From Aporhodopirellula sallentina SM41 (lineage in GTDB: Bacteria > Planctomycetota > Planctomycetia > Pirellulales > Pirellulaceae), in assembly GCF_000346505.1 (NCBI RefSeq), contig NZ_ANOH01000215.1, forward strand, positions 1-56,123: DNA of 56,123 nt, in the 5' to 3' direction. Below the pieces are notes generated by a model, which saw only the letters and a program-made list of their open reading frames with translations, had not been told where the DNA came from and searched no databases. Of the stretch, positions 1 to 7,625 are shown piece by piece; within the stretch, counting starts at the first letter, position 1; each line of letters opens with the position of its first letter. The translations under genes and the position numbers were made by a program.

Positions 1-3
1 GCT

Positions 4-255
4 TTGGGAGGAGCGTTTCTCATAGGTCAATCTCTCGTTCAGGTTGATGTTCACATTGTGATTTCGACAAAAGCTCGGCAACGGTTCCTACGGGATCCCG
101 GTTCGCGCGAACAGACACATGCGAATCTGGCCGGTGTCTGTAACAACCAAAAACGCCCGGCGACGGTTGTTAGTGGTGTGGGTTTCCAATCCGTGTTTTG
201 TCCTGTTCCCGAGCCGCATTCCGCGCCCCGAAATTTGTTGTTGATCCGCTTCGCA
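4..255 (+). pseudogene. Decayed REP-associated / IS200-like (Y1) transposase remnant
   Basis: The plus-strand frame reads QSLVQVDVHIVISTKARQRF followed by LRDP..REQTHANLAGVCNN and ATVVSGVG. This resembles the N-terminus of REP-associated tyrosine transposases (Y1_Tnp fold), which typically read 'SL..V.VH.VFSTK.R..FL' and then 'HAYLAGV..N....A..VGGV.DHVH'. The expected HVH metal/catalytic motif just after the GGV-like segment is not recognisable: the frame continues GFQSVFCPVPEP and the similarity ends. No catalytic-domain continuation is seen, so this is a dead fragment. An inverted repeat lies directly downstream (282-337), as is usual for REP sequences beside such transposases. Recognised by eye from family pattern only. 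Confidence 0.5.
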
Positions 256-281
256 GTCATTTCAGTCCGATGTGTGTTGAT

Positions 282-337
282 GTGAGCCGCAAGCGGGTTT
301 TGTGGTTGCCACCGGCGGCTAGCGTCTTGCCGCTCAC
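282..337. repeat. Inverted repeat (REP-like hairpin)
   Basis: GTGAGCCGCAAG at 282-293 pairs with CTTGCCGCTCAC at 326-337 (11 of 12 positions). The intervening segment contains CCACCGGCGGCTAGCG. I recall similar GAGCCGCAAGCG/GCTAGC units from planctomycete intergenic DNA. It sits between the transposase remnant and the 3' end of the gene at 355 and could also act as that gene's terminator. Confidence 0.55.
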
Positions 338-354
338 GACTCAGGGATCAGTGC

Positions 355-1140
355 CTAGCGAGACGGATTTTGTCTGCCGCCTCCGTCGCCACCCCCGCGG
401 CGACCTCCCCCTTGGCGTCCTCCTCCGTCTTGACGTCCGCCTCCACCACGGCGTGCTCCGCCTTGAGGAACGACATCAGTGAGGCCGCGGAAATCAGGTC
501 GTTCAACTCCATCCGGCGGTGACTTCACAACCGTGCGAAACAGGACGAGATTATCGAGCTTCACGTCGTCGGACCAAATGAATTTGGCTCCCTGGAAGTC
601 ATGTTCAAAGAACGGTTCCTTCGGTCCGACCTCTGCTTCGGTGAACTCTTTGGCATTCGGCCAATTGCTGTCATCGAAGTCGACGGCATACCAATCTTCC
701 GGAATCGGAATGTTTTCGACTCGCGGGTTCTTCGTGTCGCCACCAATCGGCCCCCACGAAAACTTCTTTGCTTTCCACGTCGCGTTGGTCACCGTGCCGT
801 CGCCGAGTTTCAGGATGAATCCACCGTCACCGATGCTGGTGTTGGCGTATTCCATCCCGGTTTTCGGATCAGCGTTGTCGATCCCCATCACGGCGATCGT
901 CATTGGATATGCGGGCAACACATCAACAGACACCACGTTGTGCGGAACAAACGAAATGGAATCGACCGCCACGAGTTCGCCGTTGATGTACAGCTTGAAC
1001 GAGTTGTCTGCGTAGACGTTGGCTTTGATCGTGTCGGCGATCCGTGGTTTGCGCGGTGGCTGGGCGTTTGCTCTATCACAAACTTCAGCAGCAACCAACA
1101 TCGCAACAAAGAGGCTCACACAAAGGCGTGAAGACGTCAC
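355..1140 (-). CDS. Secreted protein of unknown function with Gly/Arg-rich tail
   Basis: Not assigned to a named family. The mature part (from about TIKANVYADNSFKLYINGEL) looks like a secreted beta-sandwich or jelly-roll protein; segments such as WYAVDFDDSNWP resemble the carbohydrate-binding-like beta domains common in planctomycete exported proteins. The last ~35 residues are almost only G, R and Q (GGARRGGGGRQDGGG and so on), a disordered RGG-like tail. The frame is open to 1308, but its first ~56 codons do not look like protein. A GTG at 1140 gives a plausible signal peptide (SSRLCVSLFVAMLVAAEV..ANAQ), so I chose it; ATG at 1101 is another option. Stand-alone gene, 239 bases before the phosphoesterase stop. 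Export is inferred from the signal peptide; function unknown. Confidence 0.7.
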   Translation of the reverse strand: MTSSRLCVSLFVAMLVAAEVCDRANAQPPRKPRIADTIKANVYADNSFKLYINGELVAVDSISFVPHNVVSVDVLPAYPMTIAVMGIDNADPKTGMEYANTSIGDGGFILKLGDGTVTNATWKAKKFSWGPIGGDTKNPRVENIPIPEDWYAVDFDDSNWPNAKEFTEAEVGPKEPFFEHDFQGAKFIWSDDVKLDNLVLFRTVVKSPPDGVERPDFRGLTDVVPQGGARRGGGGRQDGGGRQGGGRRGGGDGGGRQNPSR

Positions 1141-1379
1141 GTCAAATGCAGGTGACGTTTGCAACTTTGCGTCGTGGTGTCCTGGCGAGAGAGCCTCACT
1201 ACAGTGCGCGGACTGTCGTGTCGCGACCGACCCAAACGCACGCGAGATTGAACAATGACTGAAAACGAAGTGACGAAGGTGATTGTTGATGTGCCGTATC
1301 ATGTACATGTTAGTTTCGGGATGATTGACGAGGGATTGACTATTGTCGAGCTAGCGCATTTTGAACGATGATGTGGAAA

Positions 1380-2882
1380 CTACTGACTCTCTTCTTTCCG
1401 TTGCGGCGTCGCGACTTGGTGTGAATCTCTTCCGTCAACCACGTACGAATAACCAACGTCGCCGTTTCGCCGACGCCCGCGTTCGGCTCCTGGCAGGTAC
1501 GCTCGGACATAGTCCACGCGAGCTGAATCTCCATTCACGCGAACTCGGACATGTCCGCTACTGCCTTGGATTTCGCCGCCCAGGTATCCGTATTCGGCAG
1601 CGCTCTTGGTTCCGGATCGCGGATGACCGGGCTGCGGGACAAGTTGATAGACGATGCCGTCGAAATCCTGCTTGATGAACATGTGATCGTGGCCGTGGAA
1701 GACAACGTTCACACCGTGATCGACCAGCATCTGATGAATGGGTTTTCCCCAGCCGGGACGATGTTTCGCGAATTCGTCCTGTCCTGAAACACCTTTGCCG
1801 CCCCACTCCCAGAACGGAGCCGCTTCCTTACCACCACGCTGATTTCGGTCATTGCCGCCGACCAGGTGATGAAGAAACACAAACCGTAACTTCGCATCGC
1901 TCTGTTCGAGAGACCGCTGCAACCACTTGTATTGATGCTCGCCGAGCGTCCAGTTCCAATTGCTGTTGCTCCCGCCGCGCGACCGCGTTGTGGTGTGCCG
2001 AAACGGATCGAGCACAATGAACTGAGCGTCACCCCACTCGAACTGGTAATAGTTCTCCGGCAAACCCACGTTCCGTTCAGTTTGGTTGTTGCCCGTAAAG
2101 AAATCGTTCGGAAAAGGATTCGGCAGGTAACGTTTGCGAGTCGTTGTCGCCCAAACGTTGGAACCTCGACTTCCGGATTCGCCGTCGTGGTTCCCCAACG
2201 CAAAATACAACGCCGCGGAGTGGCAAAGGTGACCGAGATAATATCGCTGTGCGAGATACTGCGGTTCCGACAGTTCGGGTTTGACGTACTTGCCCGTCAT
2301 GAAGGTGTCACCGAGTGCAAAATGAAAGTCGGGCTGATCTGACAGAGCGTTCTCCAACGTTCGGAGGTAGACATCGCCGCTGGTGTTTTCATCAAGATGT
2401 GAATCGGCCTGCACGGTAAAGACAAACGGGCTATCTTTGTCTCGCTGGGTGTGAAACGAGAACTCATCGCTCTGTTGGTTGCGGCCGTCGGCCTGATACA
2501 TCACGCGATAAAAGTAACGCGTGTTCTTCGCGAGCGAACCGATCACAAAGTCATGCGGTTTACCCGCACGCAAGCTTTGAACGGATGTTTTGCCGGACAG
2601 CCTGCCGCTCTGTTCGCCATAGCTCACATACGCTGTGACGTTATCGTGGAACAGAACACGAACGGTCCCGCTATTATCGGTCAGCCGCCCCACGATGATG
2701 TTGAAGGGATGGTCGGGAACGCTGTTCGCGGGTGGTGGCAGTGTGTAGCCGCCGAGTCTGCTACCGCCGTTACGCTGCCTCTGCGCGACCGCGGTTTCCG
2801 AAGCGATCATCATGCCGCAAAACGCAAAAATGAAAAACGTACGTATCAAACCTGGGTTTCCTTGCGTCTTTGCGTGATGCAT
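1380..2882 (-). CDS. Secreted metallophosphoesterase (purple acid phosphatase-like)
   Basis: Exported phosphoesterase of the calcineurin-like fold. After a signal peptide (FFIFAFCGMMIASETAVAQ) comes an Fn3-like N-terminal domain typical of purple acid phosphatases (PFNIIVGRLTDNSGTVRV... to ...TRYFYRVMYQ). The catalytic domain carries the metal-ligand blocks in order: QADSH, ALGDT, ALGNHDGE, LHHLVGG and FHGHDHM. The substrate is not predictable; phosphate esters outside the cytoplasm are likely. I chose ATG 2882 because it places the signal peptide at the N-terminus. ATG 2957 would overlap the stop of the upstream anti-sigma-like gene (2950-2952) and is possible. It is the third gene in a sigma/anti-sigma/effector order and is probably co-transcribed with them, which suggests it is either a target or simply the downstream gene of that unit. 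Confidence 0.88.
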   Translation of the reverse strand: MHHAKTQGNPGLIRTFFIFAFCGMMIASETAVAQRQRNGGSRLGGYTLPPPANSVPDHPFNIIVGRLTDNSGTVRVLFHDNVTAYVSYGEQSGRLSGKTSVQSLRAGKPHDFVIGSLAKNTRYFYRVMYQADGRNQQSDEFSFHTQRDKDSPFVFTVQADSHLDENTSGDVYLRTLENALSDQPDFHFALGDTFMTGKYVKPELSEPQYLAQRYYLGHLCHSAALYFALGNHDGESGSRGSNVWATTTRKRYLPNPFPNDFFTGNNQTERNVGLPENYYQFEWGDAQFIVLDPFRHTTTRSRGGSNSNWNWTLGEHQYKWLQRSLEQSDAKLRFVFLHHLVGGNDRNQRGGKEAAPFWEWGGKGVSGQDEFAKHRPGWGKPIHQMLVDHGVNVVFHGHDHMFIKQDFDGIVYQLVPQPGHPRSGTKSAAEYGYLGGEIQGSSGHVRVRVNGDSARVDYVRAYLPGAERGRRRNGDVGYSYVVDGRDSHQVATPQRKEESQ

Positions 2883-2949
2883 CGTGATTCTTTCAAACGT
2901 GGATTCATGCCAAGGCGAGATGCAGCGAAGGAAAGAATAAGTGCGGCGG

Positions 2950-3981
2950 TTATTCATGTTTGACTCTTCGTCCGGGTTCGTGATGCGCGTCATGGGAAAA
3001 GAAGTCGGAAGGCAAATCGGACAGATCCACCAACTCCAACATCACGGCTTTCGGACCACCCCGGCGTCGCGGAAGACCATCAAGCAACATTTTGTGAACG
3101 GTCCCATTGCCGGCGTCGAACCAGACTTCCACTTGCTTGGGACCACGAACGTCGCTGGATTTGCGAACACAGGTGAGTTGTGAAAGCAACGTGCCGTCGT
3201 CGGCGGTTTCCTGTTCATTGGCCAGCTCAACGTCGTACCCGAGCTTCAATTGCGACAGGTTGGCGTGAATGTTCAGGAAAGGCATGTCCTGTTGGCTGCC
3301 CGGCATTCTGCCTCGGAAACGATTCAGGTCCGTGGAAATATTGACGGGGCCGTTTTCACGGAACGCCCAACTGACCTGACCGTCGCACCCCGAGGTTCTT
3401 GTCTCGCCCGTCTTCAGCGACACGGTCATCACGTACTCGTCCGCACCGCGAACATGGATCGTTGCCCCGTCGATTTGCTCCGGCGATTTCCGATCCCCTG
3501 CCGACTTGGTCCGATTTCGCGATCGCTTGTCACGCGGATATTCTTCGACCACGTGAACTTTGTAGGTGCGGTCAAACGGCTTGGCCGCTACTTCCACTAC
3601 CCTTTCGAGCGAAGCCATCGCCGCCGAAACACTTTGGTGCGGTCCGAACGCAACGAACATCACCATCACCGCAGTCGCAATCGCCACTAACGCGGCGGAG
3701 GCGTAGTGGACGAGGCTACGAGTTCCTTTCGTTGCGGGTTGAACGGGCTCGTTGTATCGGCCACTACCATTGACTGCATCAATGCGTTGCATCACGGAAT
3801 GGATTCGCTCGGCTTCAGCCTCGTCATCGCGGCTCCCGAGATCCACCAGCAGTCCATGAATCAGGATTGAGTCGGCAACCCCCTCGCTTGCTTCGCGGGA
3901 AGACATGTCGCTTTCGCATGCCGAATTCTCATCCGCATCATCGAGCCATCGTGAAATTCGATCGCTGATCGGTTCGTTCAT
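2950..3981 (-). CDS. Membrane anti-sigma-factor-like protein
   Basis: 343-residue single-pass membrane protein. An acidic cytoplasmic N-terminal part (SDRISRWLDDADENSACESD...) is followed by a membrane segment (ASAALVAIATAVMVMFVAF) and a long exported domain ending in FFSHDAHHEPGRRV. The exported domain reads like the LolA/outer-membrane-lipoprotein-sorting-like sensor regions attached to planctomycete ECF anti-sigma factors. No HxxxCxxC zinc motif is present, so it is not a ZAS-type protein. ATG 3981 is supported by an ATGA overlap with the sigma gene stop (3978-3980), implying translational coupling. Role inferred: holds the ECF sigma factor inactive until an envelope signal is sensed. Confidence 0.75.
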   Translation of the reverse strand: MNEPISDRISRWLDDADENSACESDMSSREASEGVADSILIHGLLVDLGSRDDEAEAERIHSVMQRIDAVNGSGRYNEPVQPATKGTRSLVHYASAALVAIATAVMVMFVAFGPHQSVSAAMASLERVVEVAAKPFDRTYKVHVVEEYPRDKRSRNRTKSAGDRKSPEQIDGATIHVRGADEYVMTVSLKTGETRTSGCDGQVSWAFRENGPVNISTDLNRFRGRMPGSQQDMPFLNIHANLSQLKLGYDVELANEQETADDGTLLSQLTCVRKSSDVRGPKQVEVWFDAGNGTVHKMLLDGLPRRRGGPKAVMLELVDLSDLPSDFFSHDAHHEPGRRVKHE

Positions 3982-4562
3982 GACGTCGCCTCCGAGGCTG
4001 ACAAAACGCCCTTCGTTCTCAAGCAATGGGCGAGCATCGCGCGGCCACGCTGGAGTCGCTTCTTGCACGCTTCGAGTGACAGCTCGAGTCGCTCGGCGAC
4101 CTCCACGGCCGACAGACCATCAAAGTACCTGCCACCGATCACTGACTTCTGCCGCTCGGGCAGCCCATCGATGCATTCACGAAGCGCGGCCACTTTGTCG
4201 TCCCACGTGTCGCCCGCCAACAGGTTGATGTTTTCAAAGTGGCGATCAACGACCTGCAGCACCTCTTCATGCAGCATCACGGGAGCCGTTTTTTGCTTGC
4301 GGTAGTGAGCGAGTACCAACCGCGACGCGATTCCCCGAAGCCACGGCCCGAACGGCCGATCTAGATCGCATTCATCCAGACGCCGCCATGCAACCACCAG
4401 CGTTTCCTGGAACAGGTCGTCGACAGTCGCTTCGTCTCGGACCAGACCACGCAGATACACCGTCAACATCCGTGAGTTTTCACGGGCCAGAATCTCAAAT
4501 GCTTTGCGGGCCTTCGTGTCCAACACAACGTCCAAACATGGGTAAGCCAAATTTGCCGACAC
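3978..4562 (-). CDS. ECF RNA polymerase sigma factor, Rhodopirellula/Verrucomicrobium family
   Basis: 194-residue sigma-70 family factor with only regions 2 and 4. Region 2 covers RMLTVYLRGLVRDEATVDDLFQE and VVAWRRLDECDLDRPFGPWL. Region 4 holds the helix-turn-helix GLPERQKSVIGGRYFDGLSA followed by VAERLELSLEACKKRLQRGR. This matches the TIGR02989-type family found in planctomycetes and Verrucomicrobia. Translation starts at GTG (4562); no in-frame ATG lies nearby and no clear Shine-Dalgarno is seen. The stop overlaps the start of the anti-sigma-like gene. It probably directs RNA polymerase to its own operon and a small regulon in response to an envelope signal. Confidence 0.92.
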   Translation of the reverse strand: MSANLAYPCLDVVLDTKARKAFEILARENSRMLTVYLRGLVRDEATVDDLFQETLVVAWRRLDECDLDRPFGPWLRGIASRLVLAHYRKQKTAPVMLHEEVLQVVDRHFENINLLAGDTWDDKVAALRECIDGLPERQKSVIGGRYFDGLSAVEVAERLELSLEACKKRLQRGRAMLAHCLRTKGVLSASEATS

Positions 4563-4912
4563 TTACAACTGTCGCAAACGGCACATTCGGGGACAAAGAA
4601 TCCGAAAGATTCGTCAAAACATCCGCTCCCCGGTTCGGACCGCCCCGCCCCAAACAAGCCCCGCCCCAAACAAGGCCAGCCACCAACGACTGCCCCTCGG
4701 AGCAGACACAACTTTAAACCGAGGAAGGCGTTACAGAGGGCTATCCAAGCGTCGGATGCCAAACCAAATGATGCATCGGAAGCTGCGACTGGCCATCACA
4801 AGAAGCGACTTGGCTAGACGAGCAGCTCCCGCAGGGGGCATGGAGCATTCGAGCGACAAAGGCATGATCGTACCGGACACCTTTGCTGAAGCGTTGGACT
4901 GATTGCGTGTCG
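4563..4912. other. Upstream region of the sigma-factor operon, with tandem repeat
   Basis: 350 bases without a convincing gene. It holds a 16-base perfect tandem repeat, CCCCGCCCCAAACAAG, at 4643-4658 and 4659-4674. The promoter of the sigma operon must lie here, but no consensus -35/-10 stands out. A 44-codon frame at 4768-4902 (plus) is open but unrecognised. Confidence 0.6.
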
Positions 4913-5350
4913 CTAGGCGTCATTCTCTGGCAGGAATTCTGTGAATGCCGCCCAATCGTGATCCCAAACGGCTTGGCACTGGACATCGTGAGTTGCATCC
5001 GAGTCTTTCAATGAATCATGCATCGCCCCGATATCCGCTCCCTCTTTGATGTAGAACACCAACTCTTTCATCGCCGCGTTGGTCAACGTCAGCACGTGAA
5101 TCCCTTCAGCCCCCTCCGAGACCGTTTCAATGATCCGGTCTTCCAACTCCGCCAAGGATTCATTCTCGGCAGCATCGGGAACATTGGCGTCTTTCGAATT
5201 CACCATCTGAACTGCAAACCCAAGTTTGATGCCGTAGTCCGGATGACCAATCATCTCACGGGCGGATTCGTTGACACGCATGAAAAGTGGCATTCCGCCA
5301 TAATCGAGTTCGCAAACGGACCAACGCTGCTGTTTTGGATCAATGGTCAT
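4913..5350 (-). CDS. DUF695-like hypothetical protein
   Basis: 145-residue cytoplasmic protein, no signal peptide or membrane segment. It begins MTIDPKQQRWSVCELDYGGM and continues with PLFMRVN, GFAVQM and, in the second half, LVFYIKEGADI and HDVQCQAVWDHDWAAFTEFL. The order (query-protein opening, 'P..MRVN', conserved 'D..W..F..FLP' end) resembles DUF695, a family without assigned function. ATG 5350 is the only good start. It lies on the same strand as the TIGR04255 trio, but a broken gene on the opposite strand separates them. Family call is by eye and tentative. Confidence 0.65.
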   Translation of the reverse strand: MTIDPKQQRWSVCELDYGGMPLFMRVNESAREMIGHPDYGIKLGFAVQMVNSKDANVPDAAENESLAELEDRIIETVSEGAEGIHVLTLTNAAMKELVFYIKEGADIGAMHDSLKDSDATHDVQCQAVWDHDWAAFTEFLPENDA

Positions 5351-5460
5351 GGCTGCTCAAACTCGGGTGGATATGGTTTCGGACGACAGTCAAGAAGAAC
5401 GATATGCTACTGGACAAACGCGACCAACTCGATCACCCGCAATTCTAGAATCCATCTCAG

Positions 5461-5900
5461 ATGGTGACACCCACTATCCCTTGCCCCTTGGAATTTGAAG
5501 ACCGCAAACTGGCTAAGTAGATCGATCGCGCCGGGGCGGAACTCAAACAACTGGTTGGCGAACGCAAAGCCGCGATAACGCCGTTTCCCCCGCGTCGGCA
5601 CGAGATCAACGAGATCCGCAAGCGAGTGGCGAGGCTCAGCGGGAACGCTACGACAAAGCCCAGATCAAATGCGAGCACCTCGAGAAGGAAATCTGGCATC
5701 ACCGACGCTGGGCAGACATCGATCACGAGAAAGCCGAGATGTCTGGCGTGAAAGCACAGGTCACACGCTACAACCGCCAAGCGGACGACTACGAAGCCAA
5801 GATCGTTCGCTCGCAAGAACAACTCGAACCGTTCTCCGAACACGGTGCCGACCTGTACGCCATGCTGGCCGACATCGAATCACGGTTCTTGGTGGCATAG
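5461..5900 (+). pseudogene. Broken coiled-coil protein gene (stop codon plus frameshift)
   Basis: Reading from ATG 5461 gives MVTPTIPCPLEFEDRKLAK and then TAG at 5518. The same frame continues coding-like: IDRAGAELKQLVGERKAAI...HEINEIRKRV. Around 5630 the coding signal moves to another frame, EAQRERYDKAQIKCEHLEKE and onward ...KAQVTRYNRQADDYEAKIV to ...ADIESRFLVA and TAG at 5898-5900. The composition (E, K, R, Q, A rich, heptad-like) predicts a coiled coil of about 145 residues. One nonsense change (CAG to TAG would explain it) and one single-base deletion account for the break. A sequencing error could explain one lesion, less easily both. Family not recognised. Confidence 0.6.
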
Positions 5901-5906
5901 GAAGAC

Positions 5907-6341
5907 TCAACTATCATCATCGGGGCCGTCTTGGCCAGGAGCGGCGATCCACTTTCCTTCAATGGAAGCCGCGAGAACTTGAGCGATCGCCATTTGATCC
6001 TCTTTGGCGTGGGGATAGCCAGTGATGTTTGCATGATTCGGATTCTTGGGAAGAATCGGATCGGGAACAACACTCAATTTGTCAATCCGGCAACTGCTTG
6101 CTCGGATATTGGCGAGACCATAAAGCGTTCGTTGACGCTCTTCCGCGACGTCCAAACCAGCATGCCATGTTTCTTCATCGGTAGCTTCCCGATGTCGATT
6201 AACCGAGAGTTCCACATGCTTGTAAGGCAAGAAGAGTTTGTGCTTCACAGTGCCGTCTTTTCGCTTCTCATTGCTGTAAACAATGAAGCGAGCCAATAGC
6301 TCGTTGTCCGCTACTGGCAAAACATTACTGGGATCAATCAT
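5907..6341 (-). CDS. Hypothetical protein, third gene of the TIGR04255 trio
   Basis: 144-residue soluble protein without signal peptide or membrane segment. Recognisable blocks are LARFIVYSN near the N-terminus, FLPYKHVELSVNRH, ERQRTLYGLANIR, and HANITGYPHAKEDQMAIAQV near the C-terminus, then an acidic end. I recall proteins with the same order (R..F.Y / LSV / LYG.A / HA.I.G.P..K) next to TIGR04255 genes in other bacteria; no function is known to me. Its ATG (6341) overlaps the stop of the preceding gene (ATGA at 6338-6341), so the two are translationally coupled. Confidence 0.78.
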   Translation of the reverse strand: MIDPSNVLPVADNELLARFIVYSNEKRKDGTVKHKLFLPYKHVELSVNRHREATDEETWHAGLDVAEERQRTLYGLANIRASSCRIDKLSVVPDPILPKNPNHANITGYPHAKEDQMAIAQVLAASIEGKWIAAPGQDGPDDDS

Positions 6342-6787
6342 CCCTCAAAAACTCGAGCGATTTGATCAAGCAAAATCACCGGAATGCTATCGATGAAACG
6401 CACAGTGCCCCGAGGAGACTCAGTGCCAATCAATGCAGCCCAAAACAATCGATTGCTCGACGCAATACTTACCGACACAACTCGGCGAGGCTCCCGATAC
6501 CATTCCAAGTTGATGTGACCATCTGGTTCAGCGGTAACTTCGGGTAAAGGAAATCCGAGGGGCAAACTCTCGACGAATTGAATCGCCGTGTCTCTCACCT
6601 CTTCTGAGATGGCGTTTTCGTCATCGCCTAGTTTCCAACTCTCGTTCGTCGCCTGCCAGGCTTCAAAAATTGCCTCCGTCGCGGTACTACGAGACAATGT
6701 CACCGCGTTATTGCATCGCTGCAAAATCTCGCTCCGAGTTCGGTCGAGCAACTGAGCGGCATTACTGGCTCCAGAAATCGTCGTCAT
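6338..6787 (-). CDS. Hypothetical protein, second gene of the TIGR04255 trio
   Basis: 149-residue soluble protein. The N-terminal half is helical and variable. The C-terminal half has the signature FVESLPLGFPLPEVTAEPDG followed by HINLEWYREPRRVVSVSI, and ends SIPVILLDQIARVFEG. The LP..(F)P.PEV...PDG.I.LEW pattern recurs in a family of small proteins of unknown function that I associate with TIGR04255 neighbours. It starts 9 bases after the TIGR04255 gene stop and overlaps the next gene by ATGA, so all three form one operon. Confidence 0.78.
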   Translation of the reverse strand: MTTISGASNAAQLLDRTRSEILQRCNNAVTLSRSTATEAIFEAWQATNESWKLGDDENAISEEVRDTAIQFVESLPLGFPLPEVTAEPDGHINLEWYREPRRVVSVSIASSNRLFWAALIGTESPRGTVRFIDSIPVILLDQIARVFEG

Positions 6788-6796
6788 GTTTGCCTT

Positions 6797-7561
6797 CTAT
6801 TTGAATCGCTGGTCAGCGTCTTTCATGTAAGTGAAGAACACTTTGTTCTTAATGTACCTCATTTCCGACAAGGCGTGATCGAGTTGGCCGAAAGCGACGG
6901 CACGCGTGGTCGAAACATCAATGTCAACGATCAATACCCGCTTACTGCCAGTCCTTTCGGCAGCGGGCTGCATCGCTCTGATCAATCGGACTTCGTACGG
7001 GTACCCTTTGAGTGGGATTGTATCTTGATGGAAGAAAGAATCGGCAAGCAAGCCCATTCCCTTCAGTGGGGGCGGCAGTTGTTTTACGTATTTCGATGGT
7101 TTCTCGTTCTCTTTAAGTGGAATTTGTGAAATAAATCGTACTCCAATGCCCTCAATAATCTCCGGCTTTCCCTTCTCTCGATAGGCCCCCCAGAACGGCT
7201 CGGCCGCTTCAAACAGCTTCGGCCACGTTTCGTACGGTTGTAGGCGGCTGAAAACCAGAGAATTGCGTTTCCACTGACAGATGTACTTTCCGTCTGTCGA
7301 ATTAAGTCGGAATCCATCCCAGTCGGATTTGTGATGCATCTCGACATTCCCATCTGGCGACCCACGAAATCTCGACTCATGTTGCATCTGGGGTTGTAGC
7401 TTGAAATCGGCGAATTCCCCCTCGAGCATTTCTTTCAATTCCAACTGCTCAAATGGAACTGATGGTGGGGCGTTGAACTGAAGAACGGCTTCGACAATCG
7501 GAGCATTTTGAAGCGTTGGAAACTCCTCGTGAAGATCGATTTCGAAGCGGGAAGTAGGCAT
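6797..7561 (-). CDS. TIGR04255 family protein
   Basis: 254-residue soluble protein. The opening LQNAPIVEAVLQFNAPPSVP, followed mid-protein by FSRLQPYETWPKLFEAA, IEGIGVRFISQIPL and at the end FGQLDHALSEMRYIKNKVFF, matches the TIGR04255 pattern ('L.NAPI.EA......', 'Y..W..F', 'RY.N.I..', 'lD.lH......F...It'). The family is sporadically distributed and has no established function. First gene of a three-gene operon; its promoter must lie in 7562-7621. The trio sits between a tRNA gene and broken genes, which fits an acquired module. Confidence 0.85.
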   Translation of the reverse strand: MPTSRFEIDLHEEFPTLQNAPIVEAVLQFNAPPSVPFEQLELKEMLEGEFADFKLQPQMQHESRFRGSPDGNVEMHHKSDWDGFRLNSTDGKYICQWKRNSLVFSRLQPYETWPKLFEAAEPFWGAYREKGKPEIIEGIGVRFISQIPLKENEKPSKYVKQLPPPLKGMGLLADSFFHQDTIPLKGYPYEVRLIRAMQPAAERTGSKRVLIVDIDVSTTRAVAFGQLDHALSEMRYIKNKVFFTYMKDADQRFK

Positions 7562-7625
7562 TTCAGGTTTAGTATGTTGAAGTTATTGTTCCTGCGATTC
7601 GTCTAGGCGATGCACGACAGCCCGC

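Noticed and set aside
1101-2882. Similar 'CACGCAAAGACGCAAGG'-like sequence in the leaders of both secreted-protein genes (near 1105-1135 and 2860-2880)
   Set aside because: Similarity is loose, in opposite orientation and partly within signal-peptide codons; not enough to call a repeat or regulatory site.
4768-4902. 44-codon plus-strand frame beginning MMHRKLRLAITRSDLA
   Set aside because: Unrecognised, Arg/Ala rich, no ribosome site, and no coding support beyond the frame itself.
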